From IMG/VR virus record IMGVR_UViG_3300046003_006680, positions 1 through 29,088 of that record: a stretch of DNA of 29,088 bases, one strand, 5' to 3'. The first letter of the stretch is position 1. Every line of letters starts with the position of its first letter. The notes under the pieces are model-generated. The model saw only the letters and a list, made by a program, of their open reading frames with translations, made no database searches and had not been told where the DNA came from. Below, in pieces: positions 1 to 8,394 of this stretch. The translations under genes and the position numbers were made by a program. Origin of the DNA: a virus.

Positions 1-2037
1 GAGAGTATAAGCTGATCCGGTATAACGAAGAGTTATATGAGCTGATGGGGTGTTAAAACTATTTTGAAGAGTAAATAAGCTTTGAGAATATGGAATTAAG
101 GAGGTTGGTAAACCATTAGTTTTAAACCTAAACATTACTGTTTTAGGGCTATCAAATTCACTATTTAATTCAAAACTAGAGGAAATAAAATTATCTCCAT
201 TTTGTTTATAAGCATAATTAAATTCATTTTGCCAATAATCCCAATCATTTGTATTTATTTTATCTTTTCCACCATATTCATTAATCCTTAATATTGTATC
301 AGGAATACCATATGAGGTAATAAGTGCACGCAAACCAGGCAATGTACCTTTTGTTTGCAATAGGTATGGTAAATTATGGTATATGCGTTTATATAACGAT
401 TTATTAACGTCATCTAACGGTAAATAATCATTTGAAGCAGATATTTTTGTATTAATATACTCGTACCCACTAGGGGTAGGTAAAGATCCTGTTATGTTTG
501 GAAATGGAAATAAACCACCTTCAGGTGTTAAACCTAAAAATGCTGTATATAAATCCTCGTTTGAAAAATTATTTTGATATAATTTAATTCCAAAATCTCT
601 AATTGCATCCGCTACTATATCTTTTGAAATACCATTTTCTAAACGATTATCTGCATTATATTTTTGAGTAACATCTCTATAATATATCCAAATATTATCG
701 TAATGTTGTCCTATCATTTCAATAAATAATTGATATGGATCATTTGCAGGATCTTCTCTTAGATATTCTGGGATAGAATAATATAGATTATTTTGGTTGT
801 CATTGTCATAAAGAGAAGCAGATAAAATTTGTCCACCATAAAAAGGGCTAGAAGGGTTTGTAGTACCTAACCATGATAACACTTGATCACTAGTAGAATT
901 AGCTAAAGTATATGGTAAAAAAGTTGATGTTTTAGGCCATGATTTTGAACCAGTTTCATAATATAAATAATAATCATATCCATCAAAATTAGTTATAATA
1001 CTATTTATTTTATTTTCATAATTTAATATGCTTTCATTAATTGTTACAGGAGAAGTAGTTATTGTATTTAATATAGAAATATTAGATGTATATTCTTCAA
1101 TTAATTTTATTTTAGAATAAAAATTTTCAAGTCGTGTTTGTGCAGAACTAAAATGAATAAAGTTAGAAAAATTAGTATAATCTACATTTATATCTATTTC
1201 TTTTTCTTCAAGTAAACTATTTAACTGGTTAGCAGAGCTAGTTACAGAAGTAAGTAATAAATTAGTATATGATAGTTCTAAAGTTGAATTATTTACTTGA
1301 TCTTTTAAATTTAAATTAAAATTTGGTAATAAAGATTTAGTAATGTCTCCTGTAAAAGTAATAGGTACATAAGGAAAAGTAACTTTATAAATTCTAGGTT
1401 CTTCTACAGATGTAACTACCCATAAAAGGCTATTAATATTAAATTCCTCTAAAAGAGGTTGGTAAAGTTTAATTAAAATAGTAGGAGAATTAGGATTTTC
1501 ATCATCTAATACAATATTATTAGCTATTGATAATTTATTATCTCCAAAATTTAAATAAAAATCTAAAAAATAAGGAGATGATTCTCTTTCTATTATAAAA
1601 TCTTCAGTAGCACTTATTATATCATATGCTGTGAGAGATGTACTATTTAATCTTATTTCTTTTCTATCCGAAGAAATTTCAGAAATGTAAAGTTGCTCAA
1701 AATTTGAACCAATTTTTTTATTTAAAAAATTATAAAATGATATATATTCTCCATCACTAAATCCATAATCTATTAAATCTTTTTCAGGATCAATAATTAT
1801 TTTAGATAAAGATCCATTACTTCCTACAGATTGACCATCATTTTGAACTGTAAAGGATGTAAAATTTAATGTTGAAGATAAAATATTATTATTAATATCA
1901 AATACATAATATTCAATATAACTATCTTCATTTAAAGAAGTATTTATTTGAAAAGAAGAAATTAAATTAGATTCTTCAATAGAATATTGTTGAGGGGATA
2001 TATTAGGTAAAAATATTGGAGTAATTATTGCAGCCAT
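1..2037 (-). CDS. Large tail/baseplate structural protein, 3'-truncated by window edge
   Basis: An open frame runs without a stop from ATG at 2037 to base 1, giving 679 codons, with the C-terminus outside the window. It begins MAAIITPIFLPNISPQQYSI. The N-terminal two thirds is Asn/Ser/Thr-rich and beta-prone, as in virion proteins. Around residues 420-480 it reads PEYLREDPANDPYQLFIEMI followed by a WIYYRDVTQKYN segment. Around residues 560-590 it reads LYKRIYHNLPYLLQTKGTLP, then GLRALITSYGIPDTILR. I recognise that last pattern from large tail or baseplate proteins of T4-like and other big myoviruses, where such proteins sit beside gp6. It is probably a baseplate wedge or tail-fibre attachment component, but I cannot assign it to a specific T4 gene. 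It is the last visible gene of the virion module and starts 32 nt after the preceding gene. Confidence 0.8.
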   Translation of the reverse strand, partial: MAAIITPIFLPNISPQQYSIEESNLISSFQINTSLNEDSYIEYYVFDINNNILSSTLNFTSFTVQNDGQSVGSNGSLSKIIIDPEKDLIDYGFSDGEYISFYNFLNKKIGSNFEQLYISEISSDRKEIRLNSTSLTAYDIISATEDFIIERESSPYFLDFYLNFGDNKLSIANNIVLDDENPNSPTILIKLYQPLLEEFNINSLLWVVTSVEEPRIYKVTFPYVPITFTGDITKSLLPNFNLNLKDQVNNSTLELSYTNLLLTSVTSSANQLNSLLEEKEIDINVDYTNFSNFIHFSSAQTRLENFYSKIKLIEEYTSNISILNTITTSPVTINESILNYENKINSIITNFDGYDYYLYYETGSKSWPKTSTFLPYTLANSTSDQVLSWLGTTNPSSPFYGGQILSASLYDNDNQNNLYYSIPEYLREDPANDPYQLFIEMIGQHYDNIWIYYRDVTQKYNADNRLENGISKDIVADAIRDFGIKLYQNNFSNEDLYTAFLGLTPEGGLFPFPNITGSLPTPSGYEYINTKISASNDYLPLDDVNKSLYKRIYHNLPYLLQTKGTLPGLRALITSYGIPDTILRINEYGGKDKINTNDWDYWQNEFNYAYKQNGDNFISSSFELNSEFDSPKTVMFRFKTNGLPTSLIPYSQSLFTLQNSFNTPSAHITLRYTGSAYTL

Positions 2038-2069
2038 TATTATTGTGTAATTAAAATTTTAAGTTTAAA

Positions 2070-2501
2070 TTAATAGCCTCCTCCACCACTTGCAATTCCG
2101 CCTGCACTTGTAGAAATTCCGCCTTCAAGAGAAGCAATATTAGAAGAATTTGAAAGTGGTGCTCCGGTTTGTAATTCTATATTTTGTTTTTGAGTGTCAA
2201 GTAATTCTGTTCTTAATTGAAATATTTCATTTTGTAAAGCTATTATTTCATCTTGATTAGCAGAAAAATTAATATATTCACTACTTTTAGTAATTAAATA
2301 TTCATGAGAATCAATTTCACCTAATTCAGGAATAGTATAAAATAATTCATTATATAAATCAAAAAATTCATTTACAGTTGGTTGAGTATCTATTTGAGTT
2401 TGAATAGGTTTTATCCCTAATTGATTAAAATCAGTATCAATTATTTGATCATATGCCGCTTTACTATATACTTTTTTATTTAATTCTATATTTTCACTCA
2501 T
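2070..2501 (-). CDS. Small virion-module protein with coiled coil and Gly-rich tail
   Basis: This 143-residue protein starts at ATG 2501 and overlaps the stop of the upstream gene by 4 nt (ATGA), so translation is probably coupled. Residues about 80-112 (DEIIALQNEIFQLRTELLD and onward) form a predicted coiled coil. The last 20 residues are low complexity and end in SGGGGY. There is no signal peptide or membrane segment. Its place between two large structural genes suggests a minor baseplate or tail component, possibly an oligomerising linker. I do not recognise the family. Confidence 0.75.
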   Translation of the reverse strand: MSENIELNKKVYSKAAYDQIIDTDFNQLGIKPIQTQIDTQPTVNEFFDLYNELFYTIPELGEIDSHEYLITKSSEYINFSANQDEIIALQNEIFQLRTELLDTQKQNIELQTGAPLSNSSNIASLEGGISTSAGGIASGGGGY

Positions 2502-3610
2502 CCGTTTATAACTTTAAAATAATAATTATCATCAAATATTAATGTTGAACTATTAATTATAGTTTTAATTAAAATTTTATAATATCTTTCTGGTTCAAGG
2601 CCACTCATATAAACACTAAAATAATTTCCTGTTGAGTCAGAACTAATCTGGGTGTATTGATTATCAAAGTTAACAACAAATTCATTGGTAGCCAAGTCTT
2701 TTATGGCATAATATGAAGAAGTAGGTAAATAATTTAAATTAGTAAATAATGAAGACGTTTGATATACACGATTTGGGTATAAAGGACTTACATTTAGGTT
2801 AAATTTATTTATACTTGTTGGATAAAATATACCAGAATTTTGAGATAAAGACATTTTAATGTCTGAGGTAGTTACTATACTTCCGGTTAGTGATCCTGTT
2901 AGTACAGATTGGTAGTCTCTCCATCTAAATTCTAAACATGGGGGATAAATTGTATTTGTGTCAACACTATAGTATTTAAATTGAGGTTGAATATATTCAC
3001 TTGGATTAAATTCTTGAGATCCTGTTAATTTTACTATAAATCCATAGTTTGGAAGTATTGAACTAGACCAAGCATTTACTGTAGTTTTAACATTTACTTC
3101 AATATCTTTTTCACTACGTAATTCAAAGGATTGAGTTACTTTATAAATAGATCCTGTAAAAAAGTTACCTCCTCCTTGGGGGGAATAAGTTGCATTATAT
3201 GATCCTGTAAATCCAGAGCCTGACATATTCCAAGGATTAGATCCACTGTAACTTGAATACGCCCAAGATGAACCATCTTTAATGATTGGGGAATCTAAAG
3301 TATATCCTGTTCCATTATTCCAATTTTGAGCAACAGGTAATATTTCTAAAGAAGTATCTAAATTAATTCCTTGAGCTTCTGCTATAAAATTTTTAAAATA
3401 TATATCATATGTGTTTCCAGATATTTTATTACTAATAATATCTATGATTTCATTGGTATCAAATTTTACTAAATATCTAGCTACATCTGGGTTTCCACTA
3501 ATATCTAGTTTATTAGATGTTTCTAAGATAGCATCTAACCCCGTATTCATGGTAGGATATGCGGAATATAATGTAGCGTCTTGGGTAGGAAATATTTTAT
3601 ATACAGCCAT
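2498..3610 (-). CDS. Tail/baseplate structural protein with DNRLRE-like N-terminus
   Basis: This 370-residue protein begins MAVYKIFPTQDATLYSAYPT. That start, followed by NTGLDAILE, resembles DNRLRE-type domains (a short Asp/Ala-rich opening, then P-x-x-N-x-G), which occur in surface and fibre proteins. The rest is Ser/Thr/Asn/Tyr-rich with repeated GS and TGS turns, typical of beta-structured virion proteins, and has no membrane segment. A CTATATTTATA box lies 13 nt before its ATG, one of three such boxes in the structural region, so it may begin a late transcription unit with the two genes after it. An adhesin or baseplate role is inferred from composition and position only. Confidence 0.75.
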   Translation of the reverse strand: MAVYKIFPTQDATLYSAYPTMNTGLDAILETSNKLDISGNPDVARYLVKFDTNEIIDIISNKISGNTYDIYFKNFIAEAQGINLDTSLEILPVAQNWNNGTGYTLDSPIIKDGSSWAYSSYSGSNPWNMSGSGFTGSYNATYSPQGGGNFFTGSIYKVTQSFELRSEKDIEVNVKTTVNAWSSSILPNYGFIVKLTGSQEFNPSEYIQPQFKYYSVDTNTIYPPCLEFRWRDYQSVLTGSLTGSIVTTSDIKMSLSQNSGIFYPTSINKFNLNVSPLYPNRVYQTSSLFTNLNYLPTSSYYAIKDLATNEFVVNFDNQYTQISSDSTGNYFSVYMSGLEPERYYKILIKTIINSSTLIFDDNYYFKVING

Positions 3611-3623
3611 TAATATATTTTAT

Positions 3624-3634
3624 TATAAATATAG
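3624..3634 (-). promoter_or_regulatory. Candidate late-region promoter box (CTATATTTATA)
   Basis: Read on the gene strand this is CTATATTTATA, 13 nt upstream of the ATG at 3610. The same 11-mer precedes two other virion-module genes (ATGs at 6219 and 10037). It is distinct from the TTCGTATATT element of the small-gene array. On the opposite strand it reads TATAAATATAG, which contains the T4 late -10 consensus TATAAATA in the wrong orientation, so its role is unproven. Confidence 0.4.
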
Positions 3635-3636
3635 CG

Positions 3637-5481
3637 TTATAAAGGAACTACTTTACCTTTTATGTCTGAATTTGGGTATCTAATTTCAAATATACTAGGA
3701 TCTAATGAAGGATAAATTGTTTGGTTTTGGGTAGCTCCCTCTATATCATAAGCATATTGTGAATATCCTGTTGAAGTTCCAACCTTATTTGCAATAGATA
3801 TATTTTTTACAGTTTGAACTCCTTTAATTTTATCCAAAAGAATATATAAGTCTCTTAAAAATATAGGTTGATTTAATTGCCAATTATCAAGATTAAAATA
3901 TGTTTGTAAAGCAGTAATACATGCTAGTAAAACTTCATTATTGTTATATTCAGGTAATACTATAATTTCAAAATTTATTCCAATATTAATAATATATGCA
4001 TCTCTAATTTCTATATTATCTCCAATCATTCTATATTGAGACATATAAGTTCTTAAATTATTTTTTAATGTTGTATTAGCATAATCTAATTTTCCTTCAG
4101 AGTTTAAAGATAAGACATATAGATTTAAAGTTTCAATTGTTGATACTTGATTATCTGTTAATTTTGGTTGTTCAATATATGATTTTGAAACTGTACCATA
4201 ATCTGAGGGCATACTTAAAGCTCTAATTAAATAATCATCTGCAGTAACTGAACGTTTTTGGGAAGCAACTAAAGCTAAAGTATTTTGACGAATTTCTTCT
4301 AATGTGTCTCCTGAATTTCCTCCAGAAGCTGCTAATGGATTGTTTACTGAAACTGATGAAAATATATAATTAGCTGTGTTATCAACAAGTGAAAATAAAT
4401 TAAATTTTATTGATTCTGGAGATATTTTAGTTAAGGTATTTGCAGCTATGTTAGAAGTAACTCCACCTCCTGTTAAATATCTAACAGTTAATGTTGTATT
4501 AGAAGGTGATATACCATATGTTCCTGTATACAAAAAGTTTGTAGGAGAATATGCTGTAGTTAATTTATCTTGTTTAAAAGGTAATCCAATACCTACATTA
4601 TTAGAATTTGGTGTAATTTCTTCTGTAGTGCTATCTGGTGAACCAACTCCAAATTGAATTTGAATATTATCTTTTGCTATGATTCTAGTAGCAAATCTTC
4701 TTGCAACTTTTTTTAATTTTAATAAATATGGAGTATTATCCATTTTATTAGGATCATTAATATTAGTATTTTTTATTGAATCAAATGCCATTTCTTGTCC
4801 TAGGTGATCTACTTCATACCATAAATTTCCATCTGAATCAGTGATATCTAATATTTTTAAAAAATTAGTAGTATTTAGATTAATAGTTTGAAATGGTAAA
4901 GGATCTGTAAAGGTATAAGTTTGAGATACAATAGTTGAAGAAATTGCATTTCTGCTTTTTTTAAGTAAATAATATTGTACTGTATTTCCGGCTACTTGAT
5001 AAATAGAAATTTCTGTAGGATCTTGAGAACTTGTTAAAGAAAAATCAATTTTATCTTGAATAATAAAGGATGTCCCATTATCTGATGTTATTGTTGAGTT
5101 TTCTGAAATAGTTAAAGCATAATCATAATCAGGTACATATTCTGATCCTATTAACTTAGAAGGTAATTGTTGATAAAAGTCAATAGTAGTTTGGGCTGCC
5201 GAAGATAATTTTGGTTTATAACCAAACATATATGCTAATTCATATAAATTATTTGATTGTTGAGCATATTGAATAAAATTTTCTTGGAATTGATTGTCAA
5301 TATAAAAACTTAAAACATCTCCAACATATGCAGATTGTTCAATAAACATCATTCCTGGGGATGCTTCTGAAAAGTCATTATATGTGTTAGGAAAATAAGT
5401 TTTTGCAAACTCAATTAAACGTGTTTTAAAATCAGAAAAATCACGATTAATATACTTTATTTCTTTTTTAGTTGTAGCCAT
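3637..5481 (-). CDS. Baseplate wedge protein, T4 gp6-like
   Basis: This protein is 614 residues long from the preferred start. It begins MATTKKEIKYINRDFSDFKT, followed by a segment containing FSEASPGMMFIEQSAYVGDVLSFYIDNQFQE. That N-terminal signature is characteristic of gp6-family baseplate wedge proteins of T4-like phages, related to baseplate J proteins. A later stretch, around residues 380-420, contains SGGNSGDTLEEIRQNTLALVASQKRSVTADDYLIRA, the conserved baseplate J/gp6 core. In T4, gp6 dimers join neighbouring wedges into the ring around the hub. An in-frame ATG exists at 5493, but 5481 is preferred because it lies one nucleotide after the stop of the gp25-like gene and gives the conserved N-terminus. 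The T4-like pairing with gp25 supports the call. Confidence 0.9.
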   Translation of the reverse strand: MATTKKEIKYINRDFSDFKTRLIEFAKTYFPNTYNDFSEASPGMMFIEQSAYVGDVLSFYIDNQFQENFIQYAQQSNNLYELAYMFGYKPKLSSAAQTTIDFYQQLPSKLIGSEYVPDYDYALTISENSTITSDNGTSFIIQDKIDFSLTSSQDPTEISIYQVAGNTVQYYLLKKSRNAISSTIVSQTYTFTDPLPFQTINLNTTNFLKILDITDSDGNLWYEVDHLGQEMAFDSIKNTNINDPNKMDNTPYLLKLKKVARRFATRIIAKDNIQIQFGVGSPDSTTEEITPNSNNVGIGLPFKQDKLTTAYSPTNFLYTGTYGISPSNTTLTVRYLTGGGVTSNIAANTLTKISPESIKFNLFSLVDNTANYIFSSVSVNNPLAASGGNSGDTLEEIRQNTLALVASQKRSVTADDYLIRALSMPSDYGTVSKSYIEQPKLTDNQVSTIETLNLYVLSLNSEGKLDYANTTLKNNLRTYMSQYRMIGDNIEIRDAYIINIGINFEIIVLPEYNNNEVLLACITALQTYFNLDNWQLNQPIFLRDLYILLDKIKGVQTVKNISIANKVGTSTGYSQYAYDIEGATQNQTIYPSLDPSIFEIRYPNSDIKGKVVPL

Positions 5482-5482
5482 T

Positions 5483-5887
5483 TTATAATTCAATTTCTAA
5501 GGTATCGGTAATAGAAGTATTTAAAACATTATACTTAAGTGTAACCGTAATTTGATTAGTATCTTCTTGACCAGAAATAATAAGATCTTTAACTTCTATA
5601 TTTGAAAAAAAAATTTGTAACTTTTGATTTAAATCTTCTCTAAGAAAATTTAAATTATTTTCAGTTATTTGTTCAAATAAAAAAGCTCTTAATCCACCTC
5701 CAAAAAGAGGATTTAATGGTCTTTCTCCAGGATTAGTTAAAAAAAAATTAATTAAATTATTTTTAATAGCATCTTTTGTTTGGTAATTTGATTCAAAAAC
5801 TGCAAGACCACTAAATGGAAGATTTATTCCAACAGCAACGCTTGGTTGAAAATCTATAGGTGCAATTTGTTGAGGATTAAATGCCAT
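5483..5887 (-). CDS. Baseplate wedge protein, T4 gp25-like (GPW/gp25 family)
   Basis: This 134-residue protein is about the usual length for the GPW/gp25 family. It contains AIKNNLINFFLTNPGERPLN followed by PLFGGGLRAFLFEQ. The T-N-P-G-E-R-x-x-x-P-x-x-G-x-x-L signature is the family hallmark and includes the EPR-like core. gp25 is a small wedge protein that binds gp6 and gp53 at the inner baseplate and primes sheath assembly. Its stop lies one base before the gp6-like start, and its own ATG shares a base with the stop of the preceding gene. It is therefore expressed as part of one tightly packed operon. Confidence 0.92.
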   Translation of the reverse strand: MAFNPQQIAPIDFQPSVAVGINLPFSGLAVFESNYQTKDAIKNNLINFFLTNPGERPLNPLFGGGLRAFLFEQITENNLNFLREDLNQKLQIFFSNIEVKDLIISGQEDTNQITVTLKYNVLNTSITDTLEIEL

Positions 5888-6219
5888 TATTTACTATTTA
5901 AAAGACCCATTATTTGATCCATACCTAATTCTCCAGCTCCTAAACTTCCGTTTACCGGGTCACCCATTTGTGGGGTAAAAGATTGAGCATTTTGGGAGGT
6001 AAAACTTAAAGCGGTTTCTCCTAATACCTCAGCATATTTTGATCTAAAGTCTATTGGAGGAGGTGCATAAGATGGATTTGGGTTAGAAGTAGGAGTGTAA
6101 GATTCTCTTACTATTTGTTTTGGGGATTTTACAGCTTCCAATAGAATATCCTTTAATTCTTCTTGAATTGCTTCTCTTACGGCTTCTTTAATTAATTTTT
6201 TAAAATCTGTACTTTTCAT
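5887..6219 (-). CDS. Small virion-module protein, charged N-terminal helix
   Basis: This 110-residue protein begins MKSTDFKKLIKEAVREAIQE, a charged helix running to about residue 45. A Pro/Ser/Asn-rich linker follows (TPTSNPNPSYAPPP), then a short region ending GELGMDQIMGLLNSK. A similar KLIKEAVREAIQEEL start is seen in small unknown proteins beside baseplate genes in T4-like phages. No function is assigned. A CTATATTTATA box lies five bases before the ATG, so initiation from it would leave almost no leader. Confidence 0.7.
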   Translation of the reverse strand: MKSTDFKKLIKEAVREAIQEELKDILLEAVKSPKQIVRESYTPTSNPNPSYAPPPIDFRSKYAEVLGETALSFTSQNAQSFTPQMGDPVNGSLGAGELGMDQIMGLLNSK

Positions 6220-6224
6220 ATGGT

Positions 6225-6235
6225 TATAAATATAG
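6225..6235 (-). promoter_or_regulatory. Candidate late-region promoter box (CTATATTTATA)
   Basis: This is a second exact copy of CTATATTTATA on the gene strand, in the 18-nt gap between the 718-residue gene and the gene starting at 6219. Only five bases separate it from the ATG. Confidence 0.35.
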
Positions 6236-6237
6236 GG

Positions 6238-8394
6238 TTAATCTGCTTTTAAATCATTAGTTTGAATATAAAATATAAGTTCATCTATTAGTATTTGATC
6301 AATGGAAGTAAAGGAAAATTCTCCAAATAATAATGTAATTCCACTTTTATTTTTTGCTGTAGCTCGTCTTCGTTTTAGAGGATTAGTAGTAATTTCTGTT
6401 TCTATCCCCATTATAAATCCATTAATTTCATTTAATGATTGATTATTAGATGTATTAGATGATAAAGATCCAAAATTTATTAATTCATTTGAAAGTTGTT
6501 CTTGGAATACTGTAGCTAATTCTGGGATAGATTGGGCACATTCTTTAATTAATCCATCTAATAAATTTAGTAGGCTAATAATTAATTGAATTAATGTTCT
6601 TAAAAGAACTAAAATAGTTAATATTCCATTCCCTACATTTTGAAGTAATTTTAATATTCGTTCAGTTTTAGCAATTGTTTCAGAAATTTTTGTAATTACA
6701 TTTATTGGAATCCCTACTCCAGGAGGAACAGATGTTGGGATTGGAATATTTTTTATTATTTGAAAAGCTAAATTTAATACATCTATAGCTGTTAATCCTG
6801 TATTTACAACTTTAGTTGAAGTTTCTATAGTTTTAAGAGCTTTATTTAAACCTTTAACTACTTGATTTTTTTTTCTTATAATTTCTAAAAGTTTAGTTTG
6901 ATCAGGACATGATGTTCCTTTAGGTTTTTTATTACTTTGTATAGCTTCAATTCCTTTTGAAACTCCAAAAGTCGCTAACATTATTAATATTGGAGGAATT
7001 ACATCTTTTTTTAAAGTTCTATATAATTGATTTAATTTTTCTTGGGCATAATAATTAGCATCTTCTTTACTTATTAAAACTCGCTTAATTTCTTCAGGAT
7101 CTAAAGGAGATAATTTAAAATCAAATTTTATTTCTTCCATTTTTAAAACACCTAATTTCTTTTTTACTGTTCCATCTCCATTAAATGGAATAATTTCAAG
7201 AGGAACATAATTAGGATGTATAATTGTAATACTATCAGGTTTTTTTGAAACTATATCAACGGTTTCTAGGGTTGTAATAAAATTACTAAATTCATATTCT
7301 TTTTCATTTGCAGAAAGGGTTGAATACTTATTTCCTTTTTTAGCTGTTAAAAATTTTGCATTTGTTGGAATATCTAATTCAAAAGAAGGTAAATAGTAGT
7401 AAGTTATTATATCATTATTATTAATATCTTTTTTAATCTGGGTTTGGAGTACAGGTAAAGCTGCTATTTCATAAGAAGGTGAGGAAGGAGTTCCAAATTC
7501 ATCGTCAGATACATATACTTTATATCCATTTAATTCTAATTTATCTGCTGATTCTATTGTAGAATATTCAATTATTTGTCTTCCATTAGGAATAATTTTA
7601 CCTGAAATTTTTGAAAGGATTATATTTTCTGTTATAGGAATATTTTGGGGTTTTAAAGGAGCAATATCTAAAGGATCAATTTCTATAGAAAATTTACCTT
7701 TAATCCCTGTAAAATCTTGATGGTAATCAAATTCTTCACCAGATAAGGGATAATATTTTACCTTAGCTGCTTTTATAGGTTTATTAGTAGATGAATCTAC
7801 TATTTTTCCTTTAACTGTTTTTCTTTTTGTAGAAGCAAAAAGTTTAAAAATTTCTTTTCCTAATAAAATTGCACTATCAATTCCTAATTGAATTTGATTT
7901 TGTTTATTAGAATCTAATTCAAGTCCTGGTTTTGTTATTGCATATTTTTTTATTTCTTTATTTTTTTCTTCTTTTGATAATTCTTTAAAATCTATTATTT
8001 GCTGAAAAGTAATGTTATATTTAGGTTTAAAATACTGGTTATCTAAAGAGGAAGTAAATGTATTAATTATTTTTGATTTTCTTAATTCTGCTTTTTCTTC
8101 ATCATCTAATCTACCATCTCCATTTTCATCAAATTTTGATTCTTCTTCTGTTAATGGTTCTAAAATAGGTTTTATATTTTCATTTCTTTCTCTAATTGAT
8201 TTTTCATAATCATCTTTAACATTTTTAAGTAAATCTTTAGACGCTTTAGTAACATCAAGAAGTTTAGGTGTAAAATTAGTAATTAAAGTTGATAGATCTG
8301 GATTTGAAGCTATATCTAAGATTTTTGGGGATTGTAGTGCTTCTATAACATTAATATAATTAGGAACAATATCTAAATTAAATTTTTCAGCCAT
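6238..8394 (-). CDS. Large virion-module protein with EF-hand loop and carboxypeptidase-regulatory-like domain
   Basis: This 718-residue protein starts at ATG 8394, directly after the stop of the upstream gene (TAAATG). Near residue 90 there is a canonical 12-residue EF-hand/dockerin-type loop, DENGDGRLDDEE, with acidic or amide ligands at positions 1, 3, 5, 9 and 12. Near residues 195-240 the segment KGKIVDSSTNKPIKAAKVKY followed by a TGIKGKFSIEI strand matches the carboxypeptidase regulatory-like (transthyretin-type beta) fold. Residues about 460-630 are helical and strongly hydrophobic, including ILTILVLLRTLIQLIISLLN, and look like helix bundles or membrane-inserting segments. Lying between hub-like and gp25-like genes, it is likely a baseplate or tail-tip component, perhaps calcium-stabilised. 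It does not look like a typical long tape-measure protein. Confidence 0.8.
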   Translation of the reverse strand: MAEKFNLDIVPNYINVIEALQSPKILDIASNPDLSTLITNFTPKLLDVTKASKDLLKNVKDDYEKSIRERNENIKPILEPLTEEESKFDENGDGRLDDEEKAELRKSKIINTFTSSLDNQYFKPKYNITFQQIIDFKELSKEEKNKEIKKYAITKPGLELDSNKQNQIQLGIDSAILLGKEIFKLFASTKRKTVKGKIVDSSTNKPIKAAKVKYYPLSGEEFDYHQDFTGIKGKFSIEIDPLDIAPLKPQNIPITENIILSKISGKIIPNGRQIIEYSTIESADKLELNGYKVYVSDDEFGTPSSPSYEIAALPVLQTQIKKDINNNDIITYYYLPSFELDIPTNAKFLTAKKGNKYSTLSANEKEYEFSNFITTLETVDIVSKKPDSITIIHPNYVPLEIIPFNGDGTVKKKLGVLKMEEIKFDFKLSPLDPEEIKRVLISKEDANYYAQEKLNQLYRTLKKDVIPPILIMLATFGVSKGIEAIQSNKKPKGTSCPDQTKLLEIIRKKNQVVKGLNKALKTIETSTKVVNTGLTAIDVLNLAFQIIKNIPIPTSVPPGVGIPINVITKISETIAKTERILKLLQNVGNGILTILVLLRTLIQLIISLLNLLDGLIKECAQSIPELATVFQEQLSNELINFGSLSSNTSNNQSLNEINGFIMGIETEITTNPLKRRRATAKNKSGITLLFGEFSFTSIDQILIDELIFYIQTNDLKAD

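Noticed and set aside
8012-8209. Plus-strand frames inside the virion genes and small-gene array (for example 8012-8209, 3411-3683, 4376-4657, 23928-24305)
   Set aside because: They are antisense shadows of well-supported minus-strand genes, rich in Ser/Leu/Phe from reversed AT-rich codons, without leaders or promoters.
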